Origin: Morinoia aosen
Taxonomy: Eukaryota; Arthropoda; Malacostraca; Amphipoda; Talitridae
NCBI GenBank assembly: GCA_030386875.1
Contig: CM059563.1
Coordinates: 49,665,602-49,729,601 of the forward strand
Reading direction: 5' to 3'
Length of the DNA stretch: 64,000 nt
Shown piece after piece: positions 38,684 through 49,743 of this stretch; within the stretch, counting starts at the first letter, position 1, and each line of letters starts with the position of its first letter. The notes beneath the pieces are model-generated. The model did no database searches and had not been told where the DNA came from. It saw only the letters and a list, made by a program, of their open reading frames with translations. A program made the translations under genes and the position numbers.

Positions 38684-39584
38684 ACCGTAGTTATCGCCGT
38701 TAACAAGTGGACAACGAAATGAAATTAGATACCACGCTCTTGAACTCAACTCCAGCATTTGTTAGTTTGTACCGAAAAGAACTCGCGTGGAATTACCTTA
38801 CTCGCACACAATCGTTCTGAGATACCAATAGATAACATGACGCACAGAAAAACTATATCGCAACAAGCACGTACAGAAGACCCCTAAACTTATTTTGACA
38901 CAAAGAACGCGCGTGTTTTCAATATTGTAGAAGCACGTCGATCAAAAATCAGTTCAATTTCTCAGAGCGACCAGGAAAAACATCAAAGAAGTATCGAGTA
39001 CGGGCATTCTACTTACGCATGGTATTTAATATACAAAATCAGTTCATGAAGAGCGAAGGCGATGCTGGACTTCGTATAGTCCACAACTTCAATAAAATAC
39101 GGACCGCGAGAGGCGTGTCACCACGGAAAACCTGCACCGTATTTGGAGAGTCAACAGACTCCCCAGAATCCTTGACGCGCGTTTGAACAAGTCAATAAAA
39201 ATGATCCTCCGAAAATATTTCAAACTGCTCGAGCGCCTTGTATACGAAAGAAGTTCAGCTCCATATTAACACAAGCCAAGAAGTGCTAAATAATTCAGTA
39301 GCTAGAACAAAAATCTTGATATACGTCATCGAATTCCTTCAAGAGAACTTGGAACACGAGAATACAGAAAAATTATTCAATTTTTACATTTGAGAGGTGC
39401 AAGGCTCATCAACTCATACCAACTGATAAGGTACGTTGAAAAATGGCTTGGCAACTGCAGTAAGGACTGAAGACCAGGTTTCCTGGTTCACACATGCAAG
39501 ACGTGTGCGCTGCGTGCAGATTACCAAGTATGAGTTGGCGTAAAAGAACTGACGCTGCGAAGGTGTCAAATACTTAACGGAAGA
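38684..39584. other. Non-coding, probably intronic sequence
   Basis: A-rich on the + strand. No coding or repeat signal. Confidence 0.45.
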
Positions 39585-39943
39585 TTAAATTTAACTTTAT
39601 GCTAGTCTTAGCCTCTCGACAATAACAATAAAAAGTTCGATGAGAGGAAGGAGGAAGGCACGATATAGAGTAAAATTAAAGTAACGAGGAATCCATGACA
39701 TATCCAAGATGCGTCATAACAGCCTGCGCCTAAAAACAGCAAAACTGAAAAAAATTGAACGAAGATAGAAGGTAAAAAATAAAATAAGAAGAGCTGATAT
39801 AAGGGGCCAGCAGTGAAGCGACAAAAATTAAGAAAGATCAACAAAACCAAAAAAGGCCCACCTAACCTTCGGCGTGGGACTTCACACCATCTTCTCGGGA
39901 GTGCTAATTCCCATTAATACAAGAGTTGTATCCTCCTGAGGAG
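39585..39943 (-). mobile_element. Family A retroposon, full length but old
   Basis: All blocks can be aligned, ending 'gagttgtatcctcctgagg'. It has the long internal variant and many substitutions. The flanks share 'ggaaga' but no clean duplication. Confidence 0.7.
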
Positions 39944-39977
39944 CTTACTTTATGGAAGAAATTCCAAGTCCAAGCAT

Positions 39978-40174
39978 CTTAAGCGATCAATAGCGATAGA
40001 CGATCAATTTAATTGTCAATATCATTGACTCAATATATTGACGAGATTTTTTTGCCCTCTAAGTCAATTATTTGACGGTCGTCAATCAAGCCCGCAGACG
40101 ATCAATTAAATTGTCAATATTCATCATTGTCAATTATATTGACAATAAAACTGATCGTCTATGGGCCGCTTTAG
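39978..40174. mobile_element. Palindromic MITE-like element
   Basis: About 197 bp with imperfect inverted ends of more than 40 bp. The left reads 'cttaagcgatcaatag' then 'atagacgatcaatttaattg', and the right is its inverse. A third copy of 'agacgatcaattaaattg' lies internally at about 40,096. Small TTGAC palindromes fill the middle. Non-coding. Target duplication is unclear, so the superfamily is not assigned. Confidence 0.65.
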
Positions 40175-41355
40175 TCATTGGCAAAATACTGCGAAATTTG
40201 CTGTAGTTCCGTGATACTCTCTTTTCTTCAATATCAAATTTTTGCAGAGTTATGATTGGATGTATTTCACTCAAGAAGATACTTGACGCAGACAACGGTG
40301 TCAATGGTACAACGCTAGCACTAGACCAGAAGAATATTTTATAAGGGATGCGTGTCATACAATTGAGGATATCACTCAAACACGGCAGATGCTTTCAAAT
40401 AAACATTTTAATTTCACAAAACCATAAACTAAGCAGCCATAAAGTATACAATTCATGTATCTGGGATGGGCGAGGTCATAATGTTCTTCAAACTTACAGG
40501 AAATACTCAAACTTCAGTTTCCATGAGCAAGACTGACCAGCATTAGTTTGAAAGAATTCAAGCAAGAAATAGAAGTTAAGTGGAAGTTAGAGGCAGAGGG
40601 TTAGTGTGCATGTAAGCCAAGCGAGGAGCATGTTAGCGTTAATAGGACCAAATCCAACACTACATTACTACATCATGAGTGTATATATATTATACATCTA
40701 TATTTTATACTTTCAAATTGGTCTTACGAGGTAGACCCATGAAATACTTGCAATTGATGTAATTAATTTTTCAGCAAAGCTTATTCTGTATCATATTAGT
40801 TGTGCAATTGAACCTATTTCTTATCCATCCTCAAAAAAATTGTATTTCAATGTACGACAGAACAGCACAATTCTATGCAAAATAGTTTCAAAAAATGACT
40901 TCGGAAAACATTTTTCCAGTGAGGTTAGACTGCAACAATATTCAGCATAGGACGAAATTCTAGGAAAAATTCCCCATTTTGTCTGCGTACGAATCTGAAT
41001 CTCGAAGATGCAAGAAAAACTTCGTCCAAGACAAGACAAAATGTTACTCGTTCTGCAAAGAAGGCGCCTTGTATCGTCCAGTCCGCAACGTCCGCACAAA
41101 TCTTCAACCGAAGACAGCACGACATGGAATGATTCAAGACAGACAGTGTTTGCGCTGGGCAAATATTGAAGACGTTACACTTGAGAGACTCTCTCGAGGA
41201 CTACACTTGGAGGAAACAACCGAGTTTCTTATGGTGAGCCTCAGGTCGGACTTAGACTTAACTTGAATTTTTACTCCGTAACGAAACCTTCTTTGTAGAT
41301 GGTTTTTGAATGGGTTTATATCTTTCGCGACATTGAGGATCGATCAAGCCTCGAG
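40175..41355. other. Non-coding, probably intronic sequence
   Basis: The stretch 40,980-41,240 is GC-richer and open on both strands, with a GTGAGC that could act as a donor on the + strand. No protein family is recognisable. A TA-rich simple stretch lies at 40,679-40,710. Confidence 0.4.
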
Positions 41356-41368
41356 TATACGAGCAAGA

Positions 41369-41728
41369 TTATTATTATTATATAAGAAAGTTTTAGCCTC
41401 CCTTAACCACGACAAAGATGTTCCAAGAGAGGAAAGAGGAAGGCACCATTTAGTATGGAGTTGAGGGAACGCGGAATCTATGCACAAGGTGCACAGAAAC
41501 AGTAAGCTAGGAAAGAAGTTCATGAAACAAGAAAAAAGTTGAAGAAGAAAGTAGTAGGTGCTGAAAAACAGGACAGCAGTGAACCGAAAAAAGATGGTCC
41601 GTAACAAAACAAAAACCTATTTTATTACAACAAAAAGGAAGCCTACCTAACCTTGAGCTCGGGCCCTCACATAGTCCCCCTGGGAGCGCCATTTCCCATA
41701 GATACAATAGTTGTATCCCCCTGAGGGG
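41369..41728 (-). mobile_element. Family A retroposon, full length
   Basis: Flanked by a perfect 13-bp target duplication, TATACGAGCAAGA (41,356-41,368 and 41,729-41,741). Its tail is TTATTATTATTATA rather than the usual GATTA repeat, so tail composition varies within the family. Confidence 0.92.
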
Positions 41729-41741
41729 TATACGAGCAAGA

Positions 41742-42531
41742 ACATTTTGCTACAAAATTTTACCAAAAATAAAAATAAATGTTATCGTTTGCATGCCTCA
41801 AAATCTCACAGGGACTCATTCAGAACAATAATAAATGGTTGTTACTTTTTAATGTACTTGTTTTCTGAAATTAAGGTATATTGAATGACTTTGCAGTTTG
41901 TGCTAACATGTGACCAACACTATCTCAAATCAGCCAGGAACGGTCATGTAGAATGACGAGCGAGCTGTACGTTACTGCTCGCAAACGTTAGCGCACATCT
42001 GTCACTTGATTTTTAATTCCTTGGTAAAAATAGTAAACCTAAACTGTTTAGAAAAGTCCTTTATACAGAAAATAGTTGACACACAAGTTACAATCATAAA
42101 ATACTTATAATAGTATTTGCACTTATTTTCTTTCAAATTATCCTGAACTGAACACCGCTGCTTTTCTTTTTCTTGGCTATTCTTTACTGAATAAAGAATG
42201 ATCCTTTCGCATATGTTTATAAATTATTCTAATGCCAGTTGTTGGAAAGTCAAACTATAAATGTCAAGCATACATCGACGCAATGAAATTTCTCAAACTG
42301 AGGTCAAATCAGTCATCCATCTTTCATGAAACTCTGCCTAGTGAACGTAATATATACTCTCATGTACTGACTCTCTTGTTCTTCGGAAGAAAGTAAAAAT
42401 TGCACGCATAGCTGCATTCAAGCACAAATAAAAGAAAAGCAAGGGGGAAACAAGACACAAAATCAAAAGTCAAGACAGGGAAACAAAGGTGCAGGCTGCG
42501 CACAACGTAGAGTGCGCTGTGTGAGCATTAC
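41742..42531. other. Non-coding, probably intronic sequence
   Basis: No coding or repeat signal. It forms the immediate downstream intron if the exon at 42.5 kb is real. Confidence 0.45.
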
Positions 42532-42684
42532 CTGCGTATGACGCGCCCCACCAGCGGCACAGACGACCATTTCACCTTGGTCGGAAGTCCTGGCAGAGAC
42601 GCTGTCGATCCTTTTCGACGGATTCTCTTGAACATTTTCCAATAAAACTCAACAGTTATTTCTCGATAACAGCGCTCAAAGCAA
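42532..42684 (-). CDS. Probable exon of the minus-strand gene
   Basis: On the minus strand a GC-richer open segment ends in CGCAG|GTAATG, a good donor, after a peptide ending SSVPLVGRVIR. A phase-2 acceptor (ACGTAG) at 42,685 would make it 153 bp, phase 2 at both ends. It would then join in frame to the 789-bp exon upstream at 44.9 kb. The first third is AT-rich, so the true start may lie nearer 42,640. It could even be the ATG in MFKRIRRKG, as an alternative first exon. The peptide is basic (FKRIRRKG) and not recognised. Confidence 0.35.
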
Positions 42685-42889
42685 CTACGTATTGGAAAAC
42701 GCAACGATAGAAATGCGTCCTTTTCTGATTTATCGAGTTTGTATAACACTTTTTATAGTTGAACTGTAGCCGGATAAATTAAATATGAATGTTTTTTTTT
42801 GCAACCCAATAGTTTCAAACTTGGGTGACTAGATTGTCATAAGACTGCTGATTATTATTATGCATTCTACTTAAGATTTCCCCAGTCAA

Positions 42890-43230
42890 AACTAAGGCGA
42901 TCTCAAGACACTAAAAAAGAAACATTTAGAATGGACTGTTGAAAACGCGGAATCTATAAAAAATGCGAGTTCCTACACAGGATAGCCTACGCATAGAAAT
43001 ACGAGTTGCGAAAGAAGAGGGGAAAAAGATCAAGGAGAGAACGAAAAAGGTATGAAACCTGAAAAAAGAAAACTGGGCTCGAAAGATTGCAGCTCCGACG
43101 GTCTATCTGTCGCTGAAGCAACCTTGCAGTTTGTTTCTTCGGAGCTGGTCATCTTAGCAAAGGATAGACAAGCCTAAGAAAACTAACCTATTGTCTATTC
43201 TCTACCACATGAGTGGATCAAATATGGACC
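42890..43230 (-). mobile_element. Family B retroposon
   Basis: Shares 'ggcgatctcaagacac', 'gcggaatctat' and 'cctacgcatagaaa' with the copies at 53.3 kb, and 'ggagctggtcatcttagc' to 'cctaagaaaactaacctattg' with their right halves. The terminal motif is worn to 'accacatgagtgg'. An old copy with no duplication seen. Confidence 0.6.
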
Positions 43231-44890
43231 ACTTCGAGCTGCTAAAAGGAAAAATTCGAAATCAAATGAAATTTTAACCAGAGACCTATTTTGATGAAGC
43301 AAAGTTAGCAAAAATTTTGCCAATCACAATCATCAAGCAATCTCAAAATTACTCTTCATGATATTACTACGTTGGACATGAGATATAAGTTTTCACACAC
43401 GAATATCAATCGCAAATCTTCAATTTTCCGATGAAGAAATTACGCGCTAGATCACACCATGCATGTAATCACAATTTGCTCCAGTGGATGTCATAACATT
43501 TCGTATTTACCACCGAAAATGTTGAAAGAAATGAGAATTTCGTGAGTTCAACCTCACTTTGAAATTAACGGGCTTGAGATCCCATGAGGATCACAGCATC
43601 ATTCGTTCCCATATGGGAGTCACAACACGATCGAGCGCTACGAACTGCATTGCAGAAGCCAGCATTTCAGAAACTGCCACTGATGCAGAGCTGTCTCAGT
43701 CCGCTGAGTTCAGGCAATGTTGAGTCGACGGTATCTTATCTCGTTATCGAGAGAAGGCTAAAACACAGATAGCAAGAATACAAAGAAAACACAGAATACA
43801 AAGAAAGTAAAGAAGCTTGATGTAAAAGAGTGTCTCGCTCACATCTACGGGCTTATAAAGGAAATTGAGGGCTAGAAAAATGAAGAACAAACTGACTAAC
43901 ATATGCACTGTCTATCATACTCTACATAGAGGAACTCCGAATTTCGGGTGTTCTCATAAAATACTCTATTATGTTTTATACAATCTAGTCTGTAGTTTAA
44001 TTTATACAATGACGAAATATGCATTATCAAACAAGTATTAGAATACTTTGTACCCAGATGATTGTGCTCCCAGCAACCTTTCCCCATCACATCCTTCGCG
44101 TCACACAGGAAACAGTTTTACTTCTCAAACTAAAACAAGCATGGAAAATGTCGGTAGCTAGGCAAAGTAATCGGCAAATTTAAAAAAAGCACGTCGACTT
44201 ACATCAAACTACTGGCAAAAATTTCAGAAAGAACTTGTGTCGTAGCGCACTGAATAGTAACGAAAAATATGGCAGGTGATACATACACAGATCGATTATT
44301 ATTTTTACCATTATTATTACCATTATTATTTAGTTTACAAGGATACCTCCACTCAGCATCGCGCATGCGTAACACCTGTAGATTCTTGTCACTCTTGTCT
44401 GCAACCTGCTTCGACCTGCCTCCTTATATCTCATGAGCAAGCATGTTACTCGTAACGTTTAAGTTACACTGTGAAGACTTACCAGTAGAAATAAAGAGTC
44501 GTGTCTACGATACCTCTGAATAAAATTGAGTAGTTCCACCCATTACGTTTCCTGTCAAGAACACCAAAACGCAGCATCTTATCATGACGAAGCTGAGTTT
44601 GAGAAATGATATTTGAAAGTCTTCAAGTATGAGCACCTTCATCCCATCATATAAGAAACTATATTACATCGCCACGTAAAATTGAAAAATTGTCCCTGAC
44701 AGAAAAATCATTGAGCGTCTCAAGCAGCAGACCAAATTTGTACCTGCTAGATGGGCATTCACTTGTGGACTTCATTGCACACTCTGCAGGAGGACGAATT
44801 TGCTTTTATTTGAACTATAGAAGTTAGCGAAATCTTTCAATAATCTTCGCGGTCTCCGTACATCAATACTAAGATATAGAGATGACTTAC
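43231..44890 (-). other. Intron following the 789-bp exon
   Basis: It begins at the GTAAGT donor at 44,890. Strongly A-rich on the + strand (27 A against 11 T in 44,161-44,220), that is T-rich on the transcribed gene's sense strand. No further exon was seen before 42.7 kb. Confidence 0.5.
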
Positions 44891-45679
44891 CTGGACAGAG
44901 TCGGAGTGCTCGCGACAGGAGACGACGAAGGCGTGACGTCAGACGCAGGTTCCGAGTCCGGGGCGAGTGTTACGTCGTCACCGTCTGACTCCTCACACCC
45001 ACCGCTGATGTCAGGCGGGTGGTCAGGCACCATGAGCTGGTCAAGCTGGGCATAGTCGCTAAGTTCACTGTACGGAGATGTTTCGTAACCAGAGTCTTTG
45101 GTCAGTTTACGGATGGACCTCCGATCTTTGCTGTCTCTCTCCCCAAGTCTGTCCTGAGGAACCTCACTCTCGTCCGGAACACCTGAGGAAGCCTCTCCGC
45201 TGTGGCAGTCCCGGCCAGGCTGCGGTAAAGTATCGGATCGACCGTCTGGAACTGCCAATGCAAGATCAGGTTCGTCGTGTGACGAATACCGCCGCTTGCC
45301 GTCGCTTTTATCGCAAAAGCTGTGGCTTCTCTCTTTGCTTGCAGCAGATGCAGATGAAAGTTCCCTTTCAGAAGCCCACGCATTTTTCTTTTTCAGGCCT
45401 TTCCCTTCGGAGTGGTAGTTAGGATTGGACCGATTCAAGGACGTTATGGAAGAATCATCTTTAGGGGCTCGACTCAAATTTCTCAGGAGTTTGGCAGCGG
45501 AGGTAAACCGACCGCTCTCCCGTCTTTCGGGGCGCTTTTCCCGCTTTTTGGAGGACCCACCACCGCTGCTGCTGCTGGAGCTGGTCTTGTGCTTGCCGCG
45601 GTCGCTGGAGCGGCTCGTGAGGGTGCTCGTGCTGCTGCTCACGCTGCTCGCGTCCTCATCGACACTCGTGTCCTTACTC
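44891..45679 (-). CDS. Internal exon of a large serine-rich protein
   Basis: This is the best host coding segment in the window: 789 bp, GC-rich against an AT-rich background, open throughout on the minus strand. It starts after a TTTTATTTTTGTCTGTCAG acceptor and ends at CCAG|GTAAGT. Both borders are phase 2 and the length is a multiple of three, so it can be included or skipped without frame change. The roughly 263 residues look disordered. A serine-rich start (TSSSSSSGGGSSKKREKRPE) is followed by a basic stretch around KLLRNLSR and charged, serine-rich sequence. A DSGYETSPYSELSDY segment lies at about 45,050-45,100, before an acidic end rich in D, P and S. There is no catalytic domain. Such tails occur in GTPase regulators and cytoskeletal scaffolds, but I cannot name the gene. 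Confidence 0.8.
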
Positions 45680-46001
45680 CTGACAGACAAAAATAAAAGT
45701 AAATTAATATCTTGTAATTGTTAACGTGATAATTATTTTCTTGTGAAGTTATAATTACAGATAGATAGGATTCGACTTGAGCCCATTCGATCATTTAAGT
45801 AATTTTTAACTAGTGATAGGCGAATGAAGCAGATAAATTAGCCCATTGGAGTTCATTTTAGGAGAGAAGTCATCAATGCTCTCATTATAACACCGTAGTT
45901 AGGAACAGGAAACAAACCGATATAAAATCTAAAACTCTTTACCGTCGACAACAGCAATATGTCAGGTGACATAAGGAGGCCAGAATCAAAGGATGAAGAG
46001 A
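45680..46001 (-). other. Intron upstream of the 789-bp exon, before the DIRS insertion
   Basis: The pyrimidine-rich acceptor tract for the exon occupies the first 20 bases on the minus strand. The remainder is unremarkable. Confidence 0.5.
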
Positions 46002-46074
46002 AATTCTTCGGGCCTTGTCATAAGCTAGGCCTAAAGTGAGAGACGATCGTCCGGGCACGTGGTTAGCAGTCAGT
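46002..46074 (+). repeat. Left inverted terminal repeat of the DIRS element
   Basis: It starts AATTCTTCGGGCCTTGTCAT. The inner part, about 38 bp ending in GGTTAGCAGTCAGT, matches the right end in reverse complement. The segment between, AAGCTAGGCCT, differs from the right end (TGCGTGGCAT) but matches the internal complementary region. Confidence 0.9.
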
Positions 46075-46261
46075 GATCGTTGAGACGTGGTGCCAGTCGG
46101 TCCTTGTGTGCGTTCGCAGTGAAGATTAACTAGTCGGTGAACTTCTATTATTTAACTAGATTAATATCAGATTTAAAGTTGTCGCGGTGAATTTAAAAGT
46201 TTAACTGCGGGGCATAGATGCTTGTTACCCAGCTTTTCATTCAATTCTATTCAAACAATAG

Positions 46262-46645
46262 AATTTTGCCTGGAAAATCAGCCTTGTGCCTGATTAAATA
46301 AACTAAGCACCAGGTTTGTCTTCCTCAGGCGTGACAATACTAATTACCTGGGTAATCTCCCTTAGGCGTGATTACAAGCTTTTATGACTAATAACCGGGC
46401 TAGTCATCCTCAGGTGTGACTAAATTTGTATTGATAAGCACCAGGTTTGTCTCCCTCAGGCGTGACAATTACTAATTACCTGGGTAATCTCCCTTGGGCG
46501 TGATTACAAGCTTCTATAACTATTGACCGGGCTAGTCATCCTCAGGTGTGACTAAAATTGTAATATTAAAGCACCAGGTTTGTCTCCCTTAGGCGTGACA
46601 ATTATTGCTTACCTGGGTAATCTCCCTTAGGCGTGATTACAGCTT
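46262..46645 (+). repeat. Leader array of small hairpins, 131-133 bp higher-order period
   Basis: Three alternating sub-units of about 43 bp are repeated almost three times. Each has ACCNGG, a stem, a loop close to TCCCTTAGGCG and the matching stem half. The stems differ: TTGTC/GACAA, GTAATC/GATTAC and TAGTCA/TGACTA. All pair perfectly. A more diverged unit with AATCA/TGATT precedes them at about 46,268. The array lies in the untranslated leader of the DIRS element. Confidence 0.9.
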
Positions 46646-46899
46646 TAATTTAACCTGGTAAAACCTTTGTAATGGAAGTTTTATGCTCTTCTGCTGCTCT
46701 AGTTGTTTTTGAAAATAAGCTGGGTAACCGCATTGAAACTTTTAAATCGACCGACCAATCATTGGATGAATAGAAATGAACTTAGGTTTGATCAAGCTAA
46801 ATTGTAGATCTAATATCTTGAGATAATAAAATTTCGTTTGAAAAATTATATTGTGTGTTTCAGTGATTGAAGATAATCGTAATTAGAAAATTTACTGAA

Positions 46900-48100
46900 A
46901 TGGCTTCTCTTGCGGACCTGGTGGGAGTTGACCCACCTGCAGAAAGTGAAACAAATTTGAGTGTGGCGGAAAAAGTAAAAATTTGTAAACGAAGTGAGAA
47001 GAATAAAGATAATTCTGTGTCCCAAGAGAGGAAAAAAGATTTCTAAAAGTGACAAAGCTGGCTTTGCCGTGGGTCCCAGTCATGTAAAGAGTGCTGCGGG
47101 GAAAAGGAAGAATTTGGAGGGGAATGGAGATTTGGACAAGATCTGCGAAGTTATGATGGATGGGTTGCCAAAATGAATGAAAATATTTCAAAATTAGGGA
47201 ATTCTATAGCTCAGAATATAACTTCCGAAATTATGCCTATGTTCGAATTGTCTAATGAAGAGCAATGTTTTGAAGAGGATTCTCTGGAAATTGAACAAGA
47301 GAGTGTTGAGGAATCTCTTTTAAGCCAGATTGAGAGAGAATTTGACAACGCAGAATTAACTGGTCCCAATATTAATGATGAAGTTTCTTCATTGATCGCG
47401 TCGATGATTTCCAAATCTAGCTCTGAAAATTCTAAAAAACGAAGAGAAGAAACTCATGTGAGACCGGAAAATTGTTCCTTCTTAGAAGTTCCTAAGCTGA
47501 ATCCGGAAGTTTTTACCTATTTACCCGCAAAAACTAAGCAACGTGAATGCGAGTTGCTGAAAATTCAAAAGAGCATCCTAATGAGTTTGACCCCAATTGG
47601 CAAATGCATGGAAAAAATCTTTGGAGCCATTAAAGAAGATTCTCAGGATAATCTTGATTTAACTCAGATTGTTAAAGACCTTTCAGATTCAGTTGCTTTT
47701 ATTGGAACTGCTAATCTGGACCTGGTCAACTGCAGGAAGGAGGCTATGAAGCCTGATTTGCCTTCCAATTTTGCAAAGCTCTGTAAAAGGGAAGAATATT
47801 TTTCTGGCCTTTGGTTACTAGGAGAAAATTTCAGTCAGAAAGTGAAGGAAATTACGGAGTTGAATAAAATTTCCGCTCACATTGGGCAAGATAAGTTTTA
47901 TAGAGGTAATTTTCAAAGCAGAAGCAGAGGAGCAAGTTCTAGATTTCCCAGTTTAAGAGCAAGGTGTAGCTCCACTGGAAGAAGAACGGGTAGATTTAGT
48001 CCTTTCCAAGTTCAACGCTCGGGAAACGGTCGGCGCCCCTCCGGAGATGCTCGGAAGCAAAGGGGCAGAAATTATTGGAACAGGTTAGTTCTCCTGTAAA
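46900..48100 (+). pseudogene. Gag-like region of the DIRS element (fossil)
   Basis: A region in the Gag position, first coding block before the RT. Acidic, glutamate-rich sequence comes first, then a conserved-looking central part, then a basic, arginine/serine/glycine-rich end around RGNFQSRSRGASSRF that suits nucleic-acid binding. I see no CCHC zinc knuckle. It overlaps the start of the RT region slightly. Confidence 0.75.
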
Positions 48101-49670
48101 GACTTGTGGTTTCAATGCTGGCAATATTAAAAATTTTTCAAAGGTTTGGAGTACCTTAACGACAGATAAATTCATTATAGATCTTGTATCTGGTTGTGAA
48201 ATTGAATTTTCTGATAAAGTGCCCTTGCGTGTAATCCCTCCTAAAGAAATAGAATTTTCGATGAACGAGTCCAAGCTTGTTGACGAGAAAATTGAAGAAT
48301 TCCTTGAAACGGGGGTAATTGAACCTGCTGTTCATTCTGCTTTTCAGTTTGTGTCCAAAATATTTATGCGTCCGAAACGCGATGGTGGGATCAGAATAAT
48401 TTTAGACCTTGCAGAATTAAATAAGTACGTAACTTACAAGAAATTTAAAATGGAGACTTTGCAAACCACTCTTGGTTTAATTGAGCAAGGAAATTTTCTG
48501 ACTTCGGTGGACTTGAAAAATGCATATTTTACTGTCCCTGTTGCTAATAGATTCAGGTGTTTTTTACGTTTCACCTGGATGAATCAGCTGTATCAGTTCG
48601 CGTGCTTACCGAATGGGCTCTCTTGTGCGCCCAGACTCTTCACGAAATTATTGAAGCCGGTTTTTGCTTCATTACGGTCTCGAGGGTTTCTGTCAACGTA
48701 TTACCTGGATGATTCACTGTTGATTGGTACTTCTTATCAGGAGTGTTTGACTAATGTCGCATCGACCATTGAACTTTTTGAGAGTCTTGGGTTTGTGATC
48801 AATCATGATAAGTCAAATTTAATCCCTTCTCGAAATATTCAATTCTTGGGGTTTCGTATCGATACAGTCAACATGAAAGTTTATTTGACGGACGAGAAAA
48901 AAGTCAAGATTTATAATCAGTCACTCGAGCTTCAGACTAAGTCTAGAATTAGCATTAGAGACTTGGCAATGTATATTGGATGCTTGGTGTCTTGCTTTCC
49001 TGGAGTCCAGTTTGGAGCTCTCAACTATAGGTCTCTTGAGCAGAACAAAAACTTTGGGCTAAAACTAAGTCGAGGTGAATTTGATGCTTCTGTTGAACTA
49101 TCAGAAGACTCAAAAATTGATATAAGATGGTGGATTGAGAATGTGTTTAAAATTTTTTTTTTGTCCTATCAAGCATGAAGAGTTTAAAGTAGTGATATAC
49201 ACTGACGCGAGTTCAAGCATATGGGGGTGTGCCGAGATGGTAATTGCGATGGTGGCCCATGGTCTGAGATTGATAGTTGCCTGCATATCAATGCACTTGA
49301 GATGAAAGCAATCTTGAATGGGCTATATAGTTCATGTAAAAATGAAAAGAATTGCCATATTCGAATTAAAAGCGATAACATGACAGCTATTCAATATATC
49401 AATCATATGGGAGGTTTGAGTTCCCTCATTTGCAACAATATTTCGAAAGAAATATGGAATTGGGCTATTAGAGGCAATATTTGGATATCGGCAGAATTTA
49501 TTCAAGGCTCGGAGAATGTGCTAGCGGATAAAGCTAGTAGGATATTTCATCACGCTACTGAATGGAGTATTCCTCAAGAAGTTTTCCAACAAATTACGGA
49601 TTATTTAGGTGTCCCAAATATTGACCTCTTTGTATCGAAACTAAACTTCTTCTCCCCAAACATGTATTGA
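48075..49670 (+). pseudogene. Reverse transcriptase / RNase H region of the DIRS element (fossil)
   Basis: RT motifs are clear: VDLKNAYFTVPV (first catalytic aspartate), NGLSCAPRLFTKLL, and the YLDD box. RNase H follows with YTDASSSIWG, NALEMKAIL, IKSDNMTAIQYINH and SENVLADKASR. It ends in the DIRS-typical IDLFVSKLN segment. RT-RNase H order and the following recombinase are diagnostic of DIRS elements. No integrase or protease is present. Confidence 0.92.
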
Positions 49671-49743
49671 AACTCCCTTTCTCGGAGAATCATCATGCTC
49701 TCCATTCTCAGATGAGACTGATTGGAGGTCGCGTATCAGGGGA

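Noticed and set aside
40979-41266. 95-codon + strand frame with a GTGAGC donor-like site
   Set aside because: No ATG start or acceptor at its left border, no recognisable family, and a similar open frame exists on the other strand.
45078-45724. + strand open frames opposite the 789-bp exon
   Set aside because: They are shadows of the GC-rich minus-strand exon, which alone has proper splice borders.
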